Below, one piece after another: positions 22,229-33,660 of a stretch of DNA of 64,000 nucleotides. A program made the translations under genes and the position numbers. The DNA comes from Kryptolebias marmoratus (taxonomy: Eukaryota; Chordata; Actinopteri; Cyprinodontiformes; Rivulidae). The DNA lies in NCBI RefSeq assembly GCF_001649575.2, contig NC_051444.1, positions 20,781,983 to 20,845,982 on the forward strand, written 5' to 3'. The number at the start of each line of letters is the position of its first letter. The first letter of the stretch is position 1. The notes below the pieces were generated by a model, which searched no databases, had not been told where the DNA came from, and was given only the letters and a program-made list of their open reading frames with translations.

Positions 22229-23725
22229 CAAACATAAACCTAAAGATACCCAAATACTGACATGTCAGTGTGTTCAAAAACACATTTTATTTATTATAAA
22301 TAAGAAAATGTTAACTGATAACAAAGTGATTTAAAATCAGTGTTGTGATAACATGAGCCATTCTGATTTATTGTGTTTTCATACCATCATGTTGTGACAC
22401 TGAGACATGTTTGATCAAGGTTATCATGTCGTCAGAATCTGATAGTGGGCCATGCCTAGTCTCAGGTAAAGGGGTGGAGTGGTGGTGAGGATCATTAGAA
22501 ACATGTCCTTTGGATTAATATTTTGGGTCATCTGCAACAGTTGGGTTATCAAACAGAAAGTGAGTTATGAAGAAGTGAATCAGAGTCCTGCATCTCCCTT
22601 CAGCTTGTCCTGCAGATGAAGGGAGATGCATTATAAATTCAAAAGAGTTTCCTTTATAATAAACATCAGTTGAAGCAAAGGCTCACATTACTTACTTCAT
22701 GTATTTTTGATTATTTATTTGAAATATGCTTTCACAAAAGAGGAAAAAAAAAGTAAACATGAAAAAGAAAAAAACATGTCAAACTTAGTATTGGTATAAT
22801 TCTGCTGTCCTTGTTTTACTTTTTTTTCTTCTCTTTTTGGTAGGGTGAATGGTAGGAAAGCAATATCCTCTTGGCCTTTTAATCATGGAATGACGGGCCC
22901 AGGGCCTGTCTCTGTATGTGTGTGCGTCTGAATAGTCACCTCATTGATCAAAGCCAGTGCTGGTGTGATGGGATAGAGGGACAAGGCAGGCCATGGACAT
23001 ACCAACTCCTCGGCTCCCTGCCGTCCTCCTCACCACCGCTCAGGCCGGCGTAGAGCCATTTGTCAATGTTTTATCTGATTCCAGAGGTATTGGATCTATC
23101 AGTCATTGCGTATGAGAGAGGAGATTGACCTACTCCACGGGCATTTTTCTAAATTAGAACCAGCTGATATTGAAGCAACATAGCCTGCCATTGTACTGTA
23201 AGGTGACAAAAAAACACTGTTGCAGCCTCATTAATGCCAAGTGTGACACTGTAATTTGATTGCAAAGCAAGGTTATGGGAGAGGTAGGGGCAGGTGGGTT
23301 TTTGAGTTGTGTAAGACATGTTAAGGTGGTGTCCCCTGAAGTCTAAGTGGTTTCTTCCCTCTCCCTGGGTGTGAGATTGCCTTCCAGACTGACAAAGCAC
23401 CTGCCAGAGATTCATCAATGATTCCATCCATCTGTCCATCAGCTTGGCGGTCCACTCGGTCATCAACAGGTAATGCCCAGTGGCCGGGTTGGCTGCCTGA
23501 TAATGAAAGATAGGAAAACATCACACACTCTGTCACCCTGTGTTAAGACCCATATTTATCCCACTTAACACAAAGCATGCATCACATGCATCGCCTGCTC
23601 TGCATCACTTTTCTTTTCATCTCATTCTTTTTTACTTTAAAACATTGTCTGCCTTGATGTATAAGCATTTCTCATTTTAGTCAATAAGTCAGTAATCACT
23701 GTTGTTTTTACAATTTTGTAATTTT

Positions 23726-23727
<2 letters not shown>
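22229..23727. other. Spacer followed by complex-sequence block
   Basis: The left part is AT-rich and contains the perfect 14-bp hairpin at 22589-22630. From about 22860 to 23560 the text becomes GC-balanced and complex, with no simple repeats beyond a short GT run, no recognised mobile element, and homeodomain-type TAAT/ATTA and ATTGATCAAAG-like words. This is the appearance of non-coding DNA under constraint in fish, but that can only be judged by alignment. The 105-codon minus-strand frame (23149-23466) overlaps another frame and has no domain. Confidence 0.35.
22589..22630. other. Perfect 14-bp inverted repeat (hairpin)
   Basis: TGCATCTCCCTTCA (22589-22602), a 14-base loop, then the exact reverse complement TGAAGGGAGATGCA (22617-22630). 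The loop itself contains CTGCAG. The stem does not extend further, so it is shorter than a typical miRNA precursor. Confidence 0.9.

Positions 23728-23792
<65 letters not shown>
23728..23792. repeat. (TA)n microsatellite, long
   Basis: About 32 TA units. It produces the Tyr-Ile run in the overlapping open frame. Confidence 0.97.
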
Positions 23793-23793
<1 letters not shown>

Positions 23794-25322
23794 CTGTGTA
23801 TCTAGTTTTTATAGTGCAGTAGTTGAGTTAACAAGCAAGCATTTGGATACATTCCAACTAAATTGCTGCCTGACTATGTTTAGCTCGCTGGCAGACAGCA
23901 ATAGTTAATTGCCACTTAATTAGCTGTTTTACCCAGCATGCTTTGACCCACTTGGGACAGGTCTCTCATTAAAGGCAAAGTCTCATTGTGGGTTCTAAGA
24001 AACATTTTGTGAAGAAAAACACAATTATCAGCATTTAGATTTGTATGGTTTAGAAAAGGTGTTATTTTGATTTTTTTTTTTAACTTCACAGCTAATTCTC
24101 CAAGGAATCATTGGTTGTGATTTTGGCTTAAAACTTTTAGAGTTTACTTTCCGTTTCACAGATGTGGGCAGAGGATAACCATCCAAAGTTAAATTCACCA
24201 GATTCAAAGTATGATGGCTTGTAACCGAGAAGAAAAAAAAAAAGCAGCTCAGTGAGTTCAGTGCAGAATAATCTCCGATATGGTTATCGGAGATTATGTT
24301 AAAAGTGATTTTAATGACAGAGGTGGTGAAAATAAAACAGGGCTAGTTTTTGTTTGAAAAATGGAGACTTTGAGTTGATGTCTTGGTGGTTGTGTTTCTG
24401 ATTATTGATGATGCTCTGAAGCCCCCAAAGGCCCCCTTCAGTAACAGTTCAGACCCAGTGAACATTCCTTGCTCTGCCTCATCGCCCCCCTGGCTACATC
24501 AATATGCCTCAAAGCTTTTACTGCAAGGATTCAAGGATTCAAGCTAAGACACACAAGCATGCTGTTGCTCTTTGCTATCAATAAGACCTGGAACTACAGA
24601 CATTAGGGTGATTGAGCTTTAATGGCGGAGAAGACAAGCTGTTTTCCCTGTAAACTTTTCTCTTGCGTTATCAGTCACACTTCAAACTGGCAACTCAGAC
24701 ATCTTGGATCTGAAAAGTTACAGTCAACGCTTTTAATTCTGCTCGGTTCAATGCCCCTCGCTCTCTCCCTCCTTGTCTGCCTGCGAATCAGTTCCCACTG
24801 ACTAAGAGCAAAACGGCAGAGATGTGCGGCTTCTACCACACAGATATTGGCAGTGTGTCATCGGAATGAATGAACCGCTCTTGCATCACAACTGCCAACT
24901 TGTCAGCTGCGAACCGGAATGCATGACTGACACCCCCTGATTGGTCGATTTAATATAGAGAGATGGAGGGAAGTAGATGGTTGTCTGCTTTCCATGAGCT
25001 CTGCAAGAGCAGAAGATGGAGGGAGAGGTGTAAGTCTATTTGTCGAAGACATGAAGCGCTAACTCTCTAGGTATGGGCCTGTACGCCTTGTTAGAGAGAT
25101 TTTTTTTCTTAAATGCAAGGAGTTAACATGCAGTTTGTTATCGCTTCACCCCGGGTGTTCCTGACAAATCGACTCAGACAGTCATCAGATGGTCGGGTAG
25201 AAGAAGACATTTCAAAAACTGGTGTCAGACCAAAATATATGGACTTCTAAGCAAAGCTCAGAGGTGCTGGCTGATTGATTCTCATAGAAGACCAACTGTA
25301 TTGATGCAAGTGCTGTTTGGAA
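23793..25322. other. Spacer with hairpin and complex-sequence block
   Basis: Contains the 13-bp hairpin at 24268-24297. The part from about 24590 to 25060 is GC-balanced and repeat-free and resembles the other complex blocks of the window. No gene is seen. Confidence 0.38.
24268..24297. other. Perfect 13-bp inverted repeat with 4-base loop
   Basis: ATAATCTCCGATA (24268-24280), loop TGGT, then the exact reverse complement TATCGGAGATTAT (24285-24297). Not part of any recognised element. Confidence 0.93.
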
Positions 25323-25337
25323 CCCCCCCCCCCNCCC

Positions 25338-25370
<33 letters not shown>
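25323..25370. repeat. Poly-C (with one N) / (AC)n compound repeat
   Basis: Eleven C, one N at 25334, six C, then fifteen AC units (25341-25370). The N shows unresolved homopolymer length. Confidence 0.95.
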
Positions 25371-25375
<5 letters not shown>

Positions 25376-27938
25376 GATTGTAAAAAAAAATAGATCCTTA
25401 TGAAACATAGGTGAGAAAACACATATAATGTGAGGAGATGAACAAATTTTAGGCCAACAGTTGTTGACTGAGGACACAGATAACCAGGATCCTGTCTGTT
25501 AGCTCAGGCAGGATCCAGGTAGCTCAAAAGATATTTATAGTTATACCAGCTTAATGCGTCTTTACTTCTTCAGATCCCACGAGAGACCCACGGAGGTCCT
25601 GTGTCAATGATCGAAGTGTTTTGTGCACAAGCAATGTTAAGTAGGGGGTGTGACTGCAAAATAAAGAGCAGAGGAATCAAAGTATTCAAACAAAATGATT
25701 GCAGCATTTAAAAATATAACCTCCAAATGTAAACTGTGATGTAAGCTGCACACATGTACAGAGTGTGTCATGTGACATGTAGAAACACTTTGCAAAGTTA
25801 TCGTAATCTGTATTTAATGCTAAAGCATTAAGTTTTTTCATACACAAATCAGGTTTTTTTTATTATTGTTTCCTTATAAAGTATTTTGTGTTCTTGAATG
25901 TGTATTTTGCGGTCATTTGACGTCAGAGTCTATTCAGTGATGTGTGTCTGACATTGTTTCAAATGATTTCTATGATTCTATAAATTCTACAAATAAATTG
26001 TCAGAAAAGTGTGAAAAATTATGTGCAATAAGGGGGGGCAAATGATTTGCAAAATGTTACACTAGAAGTCGGTGAAAGTTCAGATTTAGTGACTCAGATA
26101 ATCAGAGGCAAAGGCTCTTTGTACACTACTCCAGATATTTTCATCCTTTTTTATAGATATATATTTTTTATTACATGGTTGTTCATTTTTTCATGCAGTG
26201 GGCAATAAAAAATATATTTCAACACACAAGATCAAGATGAATATGACAAAAAATAAATAAATAAAAAGACAAATTTAAAAAAATAACAAGAAAAAAGATC
26301 AACACATACACATTACCCAACACTTTTTGAAGACCTGTGGGGTTTGGTAGTGAAGTTTCTTACATGGTTTTAAATCAGGAGGTCTGAGTATTTTCCTTTT
26401 TTTCTTTTGAAAACTTTTTTTGTTCACCAGATAGAGAGAAACATGGATTTGTTGTTTGATTTGGTTTAGGAATGAATGAGGCAAGTTTTAAACACTTCAC
26501 CTAAACTGCTTATTTAGGATTAGGAAAATATAGATCATCTTATGATGCCTACATGTATGAATAGCTATACTTTGTACCAAAATGTTGATATAGTTGAAAT
26601 AAATGTAGAATTTTCTCTGGTGAAGCTAACTTCAAAGTGGTGTTCTAAAATATTTTATTAAAAAGTGACAATTGTAGCAAAACACAACATTCAAATCTGC
26701 TTCATTTGCTTATTTTTGTGCAAGAAGATAAAAGTTTATGAATGTTTCTAATTTTCCTTCAGCTATCACCTATTATCATCAATGATTAGAAACACCAGTG
26801 AAATTATAAATAAACAGGTTGATTTAGTAAGCTCGTGTCTCATTTTATGAGCAGCATTTTACCTCATTATCATGAATTTGTTCTGAGGGGGGGAAAGGCA
26901 TTAAAGTATTTGTTCTCCAGCTAGAGCGCTAGTTTACTTTACTTTGAGAAACTGCTTTGCAGCTGGATGGTGACAGGCCAAAGAAGAACACACTCTGTTT
27001 CAGCGTGTAATTTCATGTTACTGAGATTCTAACATTATTGTCCCCCCACCCACTCCCACCAACCTCCCTCCCGCGCTCCAATTTAGAGACAGATCAATAT
27101 TCAGCTTTGTTTATCAAAGTGACAGCCCCTGGATATTGCATTTTGCATTTTTATGTTTTTCCTTTATAAGCGGGTATTAAAACATAATATATCTGAAGTC
27201 TTGGTTTTATGGGCTGACAAAGGGTGGGGAGGCACTGTTAATGGCGTAAAACAGTTGAGAAATGGCTGCAGCTCCTATTCATACACTCATCGCTGCAAAT
27301 ATCCATCCCACACATCAGCATCAGTGTGTGCCTTAATGAAGACGCTCTCTTCTGGCAAGTGTCGTCGATAACAGACAAAAAACCACGGAGGAATTTCAGT
27401 AGGGGTTTGCATATGTAAGTGCACACATCGATATGAGTTTGACGCTCAAGTCCCAAATCATGCATTATTTGCAAACCAACCATAAAGAAATGACAATGGC
27501 AACCCTATGCATACAAATCAAGGCCCATTATCCATTTCAGCCTGTCAGTTAGCATGCTGGATGTGAAGGGAGACTTGGCCAAGGGGAGTCATACTCAAGG
27601 TCCTGATAAATGCTTTGGCTGATTCCCCTTGTGAGTGATGGAGCACTAACCCTGTTTAGCTTCTTTAATATACTTGTATTAGCATGAATAAATAACGACA
27701 GTGTCTGGATGCTACAAATATTTGATTGTGCCTCCATAATAGGCTGGTATCTTCTGTCACATGATACCACTGCTACTCTCTCGGTGTCACAGCAGAGACA
27801 GACTGACATTGATCTTTATCACCTGCTCCAGAAATCAATAATGAACCTCTGGAGAAAGTGGCAGAGAGAGAGGCAAGTTGGTGATGATTGCTGATAGGGG
27901 TGTGAGTGCCATTTCAACTGTGCCAATCTGTGTTTAAT
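25371..27938. other. AT-rich spacer, then complex-sequence block
   Basis: From 26122 to 26141 there is a 20-base stretch whose last 19 bases (26123-26141) match 53190-53208 in family-A copy 4, so a fragment of that family probably lies here. From about 26860 to 27560 the sequence is complex and non-repetitive, with paired CTTTG-N5-CAAAG words at 27105-27119 and several TAAT/ATTA words. No exon or RNA gene is recognised. The open frames here have no domain. Confidence 0.38.
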
Positions 27939-28690
27939 CGCCCACCACCAAAGGTGAAGGCGGAGTTATAATGTTTTTGCTCGTGTCTGTGTGTCTAAGT
28001 TTGTATCATTTAAAAAAATATCTCTGAATATCACTGAACCAAGTTTAATGAAACTTTTAGAACATAATCATTAAGCTGATAGCTACAACTGATTCACTTT
28101 TGTACTCAAGAACCATAGCCAAGATGCCCACCACAGCCAAATGACCTGAGAAAACAGAAAAATGCCTGAACTCAGCCAGTTTTACAGAAAATGAGCTAAA
28201 AAATGGTGTGGTAATAGCTGAGCATTGTCCCCAACACTTACTTTGAGTGCAACACATTGTGTAACATCTTTGCATAAAACTTTGGCAGTAACAGTTGGTG
28301 TCAACCCTGTTTGACTGTTAGCAAAATATCTCATGAATCACTGGACTGATTTCAATGAAATAACTATTGGGTGGACATCTACAACTGACTAACTTTGAGG
28401 TTCAACCAAAATTTAAGATGGCTGAGACAGCTAATCAGCTGTAGTGTCAGTGAGTTTTACAGTTATTGTGCTAAAATTTGGTGTGGTAGTAGCTGAGAGT
28501 CAAATACCCCAAGCACTCCATTGTGTGAGATATTGCAATATTGCATAAAATTGTGCAAAATACTTTTTTTCAAGGTTTGATCAAAATAGCTAAAAATCTG
28601 TCATTTCTCAACATAGGATGATCTTAGTCTCAAATACTGGCATAAAAGGCAGCAGGCAATATGCATTCCTTCACGGAATGGTAGGCTTTT
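27939..28690 (+). repeat. Teleost dispersed repeat of two tandem diverged units
   Basis: Two units of roughly 300 bases (about 28005-28270 and 28320-28560) share, in the same order, an AAAATATCTC...CACTG block, AATGAAA, ACATCTACAACTGA (GCTACAACTGA in unit 1), a TT(T)AAGATGGC-like block (CCAAGATGCCC in unit 1), CAGTTTTACAG or GAGTTTTACAG, and TTTGGTGTGGTAGTAGCTGAG (28476-28496; AATGGTGTGGTAATAGCTGAG at 28202-28222). The left border is a hairpin-like CGCCCACC...AAGGTGAAGGCGG (27939-27963). The right border has CATTCC-TTCAC-GGAATG (28664-28680). This matches a repeat I know from fish genomes but cannot name. No coding capacity is evident. Confidence 0.7.
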
Positions 28691-30441
28691 ATTTCTAGAT
28701 CCATTTTTACAACACAAAGCTTTGTCAGTGTGGCCTCCGTAGCAATGCGCAAAAGGGAAGGGAACAAACTCAAGACCACATACTCAGGTTAGCTTTGCAA
28801 AGACTGAGGAAGCAAGGGTGTTTAGAGCAATATAGAACATTACTAAATGGAACAGTGGAACAATATCAACAACATATAGTGAATACAGCACTTAATCATA
28901 AAGTATTTATGCAAAACTAATATTAAATGACATTTTAGGTTCACACATTTATGGATAAACTGTGAATTTGTCTACAAAGAGACAAGTAAATGGTTCTTCT
29001 GATTAATTTAGTAGTGACTGAGATGCTGTAATGCTACAGTTAGATATGCTGTTAGCCCGCTTGCAGCTTAAACTATTTTCTTTATCAGTTCTATCTCCAC
29101 TTCCTCTTCATCTATGATTGAGTGCTTAGACAAATTCCCTCTGCATTAAAAGAAGAAAAAAAAGTTTATTTGTTCAAAGTTTTTCAGAATTCCAGTTTAT
29201 GTCACAGGTCACTGAGACAGTCTGTTATAAAAACACACAGTATGGACAAAGAGGTACACTAATGTCATTAAAGCACAAGTGTGACAGCTGCATACTAAAT
29301 AGCCAATTAAAGGTGTGATTGTATGCATTCTTAAACCAAATAATTACACATAATAATGAATGCAAACGCTGAGGGTGGTGGTCACATGTGAGGAGTGTGT
29401 GTGTGACTTTGTTAGCTCCACATGCTCAACAATAACCAACGAATAAATGAAGAGAAAAACTTAAAACTTGTTTCTTCCTGTTTTAGTTCAAGAATGTACG
29501 CCAGTATTTGTAAAACAAAACTATTTTACAAAAACGTGAATGATCTCCTGGAAATGTTATAGATATTCTGATGTCAAAACATTACACATTTACGCTGTAA
29601 TGCTGTGCTCATTGAATCTACTGTAACTTCTATGCCACGTCACTAAATGACGCTGTGGTTTTTGTATTTCAGCAACACATGCGTGTGAGCAGACTCGTTA
29701 GTCTCAAGCATGAGGACGGTAATATCCAAAATGCTGAATACATCAACGTTTCTTTGGACAATGAAATAGATCTGCTGCTATGTGTTGAAAAGGATTAGTA
29801 GCACTATCAGTACTGGGCTTAGACATCTGGTTTCAAAAAGGTTCAGTGTCAGAGAAAACGGGTTGTTACAGTTTCACTTAAAAATGGCGTTGTGTAAAGA
29901 GGGCCCTACATATAGCTGCCAAGATTACAGGAACTTCAATAGAGACTCACAGGAAGTTCCTGGCCCTATTCACACTTTGGACGTGCCTTTTCTGTGAAAC
30001 AAAGATGTACTTGTTATGCCTTTGGTAATTACCACAGATCAAACAGAGGCAGCTCAGCACCAAATCTGTGTGTATAATCACACAGTGATGTGATGCTGTC
30101 AGAATAACACCACGTCTGTGTTAGAACAGAAATATGGATCCAAATCCTTTAATGATTTGTGGAATATGACACCCTGTTTTTGTGCGCATGCCTCCTTTAA
30201 CATAGATACTCTGTTTAATCAATGCCTCATGACATTTTCTTTAAAAAAAAAAAGCAAAATAAAACTCGTCAGTATACATTTTTGCATCCTAACCTGGTTA
30301 CCAACGAGCCTGTACTTCATACAGCCACCCAAACTGTAAAAATAGGCTACTCGTGTTTCATTCAAACAGATTAAACGGTAGTTAAATCCTGGAAATGCAT
30401 ACATAGCCATTTAGACTGTGTTTGTATGTATATTTTATTGT
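28691..30441. other. AT-rich non-coding spacer
   Basis: No recognised element. A minimal acceptor/donor pair at 29671/29719 encloses only 46 bases and was not accepted as an exon. Confidence 0.5.
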
Positions 30442-30465
30442 TCTATCTATCTATCTATCTATCTA
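30442..30465. repeat. (TATC)n microsatellite
   Basis: Six tetranucleotide units, uninterrupted. Confidence 0.93.
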
Positions 30466-31139
30466 AACAGCAGTTTCTAATACTGCTGATAGACATGTCC
30501 GATCAGGAAATAATTTTACACCTTCTTCAGGAGTGCAAAAACAAACAAAGAAAACCCTGTTCTTTCATAAAATATAAATGACTTGATTTCTTTTTACATG
30601 TCTGCACTTGACCAAAGTTGATTTAATTCACCTTGAAATGTTTTCTTACAATACGCACAATCTTAGGTGATTTTGTGATTTCTTTGAAAATGGAAAAAGT
30701 CTTAATTGTTTTCAAATTCTTGATTCTTAAGCTGTTGTGTTTTGTTAGACTACACAGGAAAAGCCAGAAAGATGTCTCACTTCAGCTGGGAGCACACACA
30801 GGCCAACAAAGTGCAGATAACTTTTTTTTTTTACAGTGCAAAATTGAAACTGACATTCATATTTTCCATCGAATTACACCTCATCTCAAATTCACTTTGA
30901 ACAGTTTGAAATCTTAACTTCTTCTTTGGCGTGGCATTACATCTCCAAAAAATAAATAAATGAGGGGAAAAGCAGTCATTTTACCCCAACTTTCTTGATG
31001 TGTCAATCTTTTGCAGTGATCTGAAGATTCACAAGTGCACTGGGTGAAGAAAATCAAAATGAAGTAAATAGGTTAAAATGTACATCAGTTATTCATCACA
31101 AACTAGATCAGCCCGAGTCACATTTTCCCCTATTTCTTT
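30466..31139. other. AT-rich spacer
   Basis: No recognised feature. A T-run lies near 30821-30832. Confidence 0.5.
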
Positions 31140-32630
31140 CCTGTAGCTGAGAGCAAATACTGACACGTGTACTTCAAGGCTCCCCACTGCATTTTCAAAG
31201 AGGGGATCTAATGCCATTAAAATTTCATAAGGTCATATTAATTAGAGACAGAATATTTCTTACATGAGAGTGATGAAGAAATCAAAAAAAAAAAAAAGAA
31301 AAAAGAAGAAGGCCTAAAGGATCATTTTGATTTGTCTGGCCTCAAAATGAACAGAGAAGGTGAAAGGCGCAAGGCTTTAACACATGCTTTGTTCTGAGGG
31401 CAGTCTCTTTGTTCATCAAACCCATGAGTAATTTGTTCATCCGCCCCCACCTCACACACACACACATAGCGCACACACACAAATCTCCTCAGCCATATTT
31501 CTGCTTTATTGTATATTCTTTTTTAGTTGAGTGCTGCTGATTTGAAATGCTAATTAAACATATTTTTAATGTATTCACCCGGCTCATCAAGGCTAGCTCA
31601 TATATCAAAGTGTCCAAAGTTGTATTGATGTCGGATATCAAAGCGGTGATTACTTTGTAACAATCTGAATTTTTAGCTGTTAATTGTGTTTATCCTGATC
31701 TAAAATCATTTCTGTAACAAAAACACCGCAACCATGTGGGATTTTCTTTTTCTTATAAAAAACAACAATAGCACCTGCTGGCGAACAAACAATCTTTTTA
31801 CCTTCTTTTCCCTGAATTTTACATCCTGTGTTGTTTTTCATATGAGAATGTTGCTTCACACATTAGCAGCAGCAAATTGTAAGCTGTCGTTAATGTATGG
31901 GAGGCTCACAAACAAACGTGCGCACGCAGTTTATTAGCAGGTATGCGGAGTGTGTGTCCATAGCAAATGCACAAACAAAAAAAGATGAGCTATAAAATAC
32001 ATGAAAGGAAATAATTCATTAACAGCCCGCTCTGTGTTTTCCCCCATTTCGCTCTAATTAGGCGCAGAAACAATGAGAAAAGCTGCATTTCTATTTCAAA
32101 CAGCAATGATAATAATGCTGATGGTAAAATACTCATAACAGTGCCATGCTTTTGATATTGTGACGAGCAAAAAAGGAACAATCAGACATCAGAGGACTCT
32201 TTTTCAAATTTTCACTTTAATTTTTACGCATTCTTCTTTTGCAGTGGCGACAATGATTTCTACTGTCTCACCCCCCTCCCTCACTCTGTGTGTGTGTGTG
32301 TGTATGTGTGATATAGCTAATGCCATTAACTCTCCCTGCCACTTTCCAGGTCACTAATTCTTCAGCTCCGAGTTCATTGTGCCCAGACCGCAGTGCTGTC
32401 TCCATAACGAGGTTATTTCTGGGTTATTACCCTCCTCTATGATATGGCACCTGATGGGAGGCATGAAATCGATATAAATCAAAAACAGTTTGCAATGAAC
32501 AAATTGAATTATTGGCTAATTTTTGCCTCCCTCTGTCCCCTAAATCTGCATATTTGGATTAGGAAAAAAAAAAAAAGAAAAGTTGGTCACCTTTTCTCCT
32601 TTTCTATGTTATCAACATGTGTGTGAGTAC
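31140..32630. promoter_or_regulatory. Candidate regulatory (conserved non-coding) cluster
   Basis: Four adjoining complex, repeat-poor blocks (about 31170-31270, 31500-31720, 31820-32180 and 32400-32560) carry many TAATTA/TTAATTA homeodomain-type words. They also carry two ATATCAAAG words at 31602-31610 and 31635-31643, the second preceded by GG, matching the TCF/LEF core. Between them lie A-runs and a GT run (32288-32305). No open frame with a domain runs through. The appearance is what developmental enhancers look like in fish, but I cannot see conservation from one sequence, so this stays an inference. Confidence 0.25.
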
Positions 32631-32649
32631 GATGACATCATGGCAGACA

Positions 32650-32965
32650 TTACTCCGATTTTATGAGCATTTGAGAATGTTCACATTAATGACGTGAAAA
32701 TACAGAGAAAGAACATGCTTAGCTTGGCTGAAGAATTCCCAAACCTTTTTTTTTTTATTTGAGACCCTACAATTTTCTCTCAGTTATTAACCATTTCAGC
32801 ACATGACCACAGTTTTATGGCGTCAGGGTTGTGATAAAGCCAGGCTGCCCCAGAAAAAAGAAAAAAAAAAAAAAAAACACTGTAAAAACTAATATTGTTG
32901 TGGTTTTTGTTTTTATGGCACACATTGTTAGTTGGCATGCAGGAAAGACTCCTACGTCATTGTTT
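32650..32965 (+). repeat. Diverged copy of dispersed repeat family A (middle and tail)
   Basis: Shares with 53255-53530 and 62480-62770, in order: GAATGTTCACATTAATGACG (GCATTCACATTAACAAC in copy 4), AAATACAGAGAAAGAAC (AAATACAGAGAAATAAC in copy 5), CTTAGCTTGGCTGAAG, ACAATTTTCTCTCAGTTATT, and a TTGTTGTGG...TATGGCACA...TGCAGG tail. It lacks a visible head. An A-run (about 32860-32877) interrupts it. Confidence 0.62.
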
Positions 32966-33660
32966 CTGAGAAAGTCTGTATTTCAAGTCTAGATGACTAC
33001 ATGAAGGAATCAAATCTCCACTTTTGGAAGTGTTTTCAAAAATCTGTGGACACTTTTACACTTTTCCTTTAGATGCCCATACCAAGCAAAAAATGAAGGA
33101 TTTAATGTCATTTTTGTGCATTTAGTTTGTTTTTTTCGATGTAGTACTGTGCAAAAGTCATTTAGACTTTAGATTAATCTGACATTCCTATTTTTTTATG
33201 TTTGTGTTAAAAATGCAGTGGGCCCTCCTTTACATGTAAAAAAACATGATAGGTTATGATAAAATTATCGTAAAGGCTAGAAAAGTTGTGCCTCCTAAAT
33301 CTAGTTACTGTAAACATGGGAAAACATGTCCAGGTAAAAACCAATTTAAGTCAAAATAAGATTTCATTTGGGTTTGAATCCCTACCCTAAAACACATCCT
33401 GTTGCCTTAAATACATAGAGTATGGTAAGGGTGCCAGAGAGTGTAGGGGGGGGGGGATGCAGAAATATTCAGTAAAAAAAACAAAAAACAAATCAAAAAC
33501 AATTTGGCAAGTAAGAGAAAAGAGTCACAATTGCCTTCACGCTAAAGGAGGTTTTCCAAAGTTGCCACAATTCAGCCACGTTACAGCTGTGAAAAGTGGA
33601 TTTGCCATCCAGTGTGAAGAGGACTTAAGCAATAGTTCTTCTGGTTTTCTGAAGTTTTTT
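32966..33660. other. Spacer with a possible DNA-transposon terminal fragment
   Basis: GTACTGTGCAAAAGTCATTT at 33143-33162 resembles the terminal repeat of fish Tc1/mariner-type elements (ACTGTGCAAAAGTCTT), but no partner terminus or transposase is visible. A G-run sits at about 33446-33455. Confidence 0.3.

Noticed and set aside
29673..29718. Possible 46-base exon between a TTTCAG acceptor and a GTAATA donor
   Set aside because: Too short and with an ordinary donor; matches of this strength are expected many times in 64 kb.
33143..33162. Tc1/mariner-like terminal sequence (ACTGTGCAAAAGTC)
   Set aside because: Only one terminus-like word is visible, with no partner end, TA duplication or transposase; kept as a remark in the spacer entry only.
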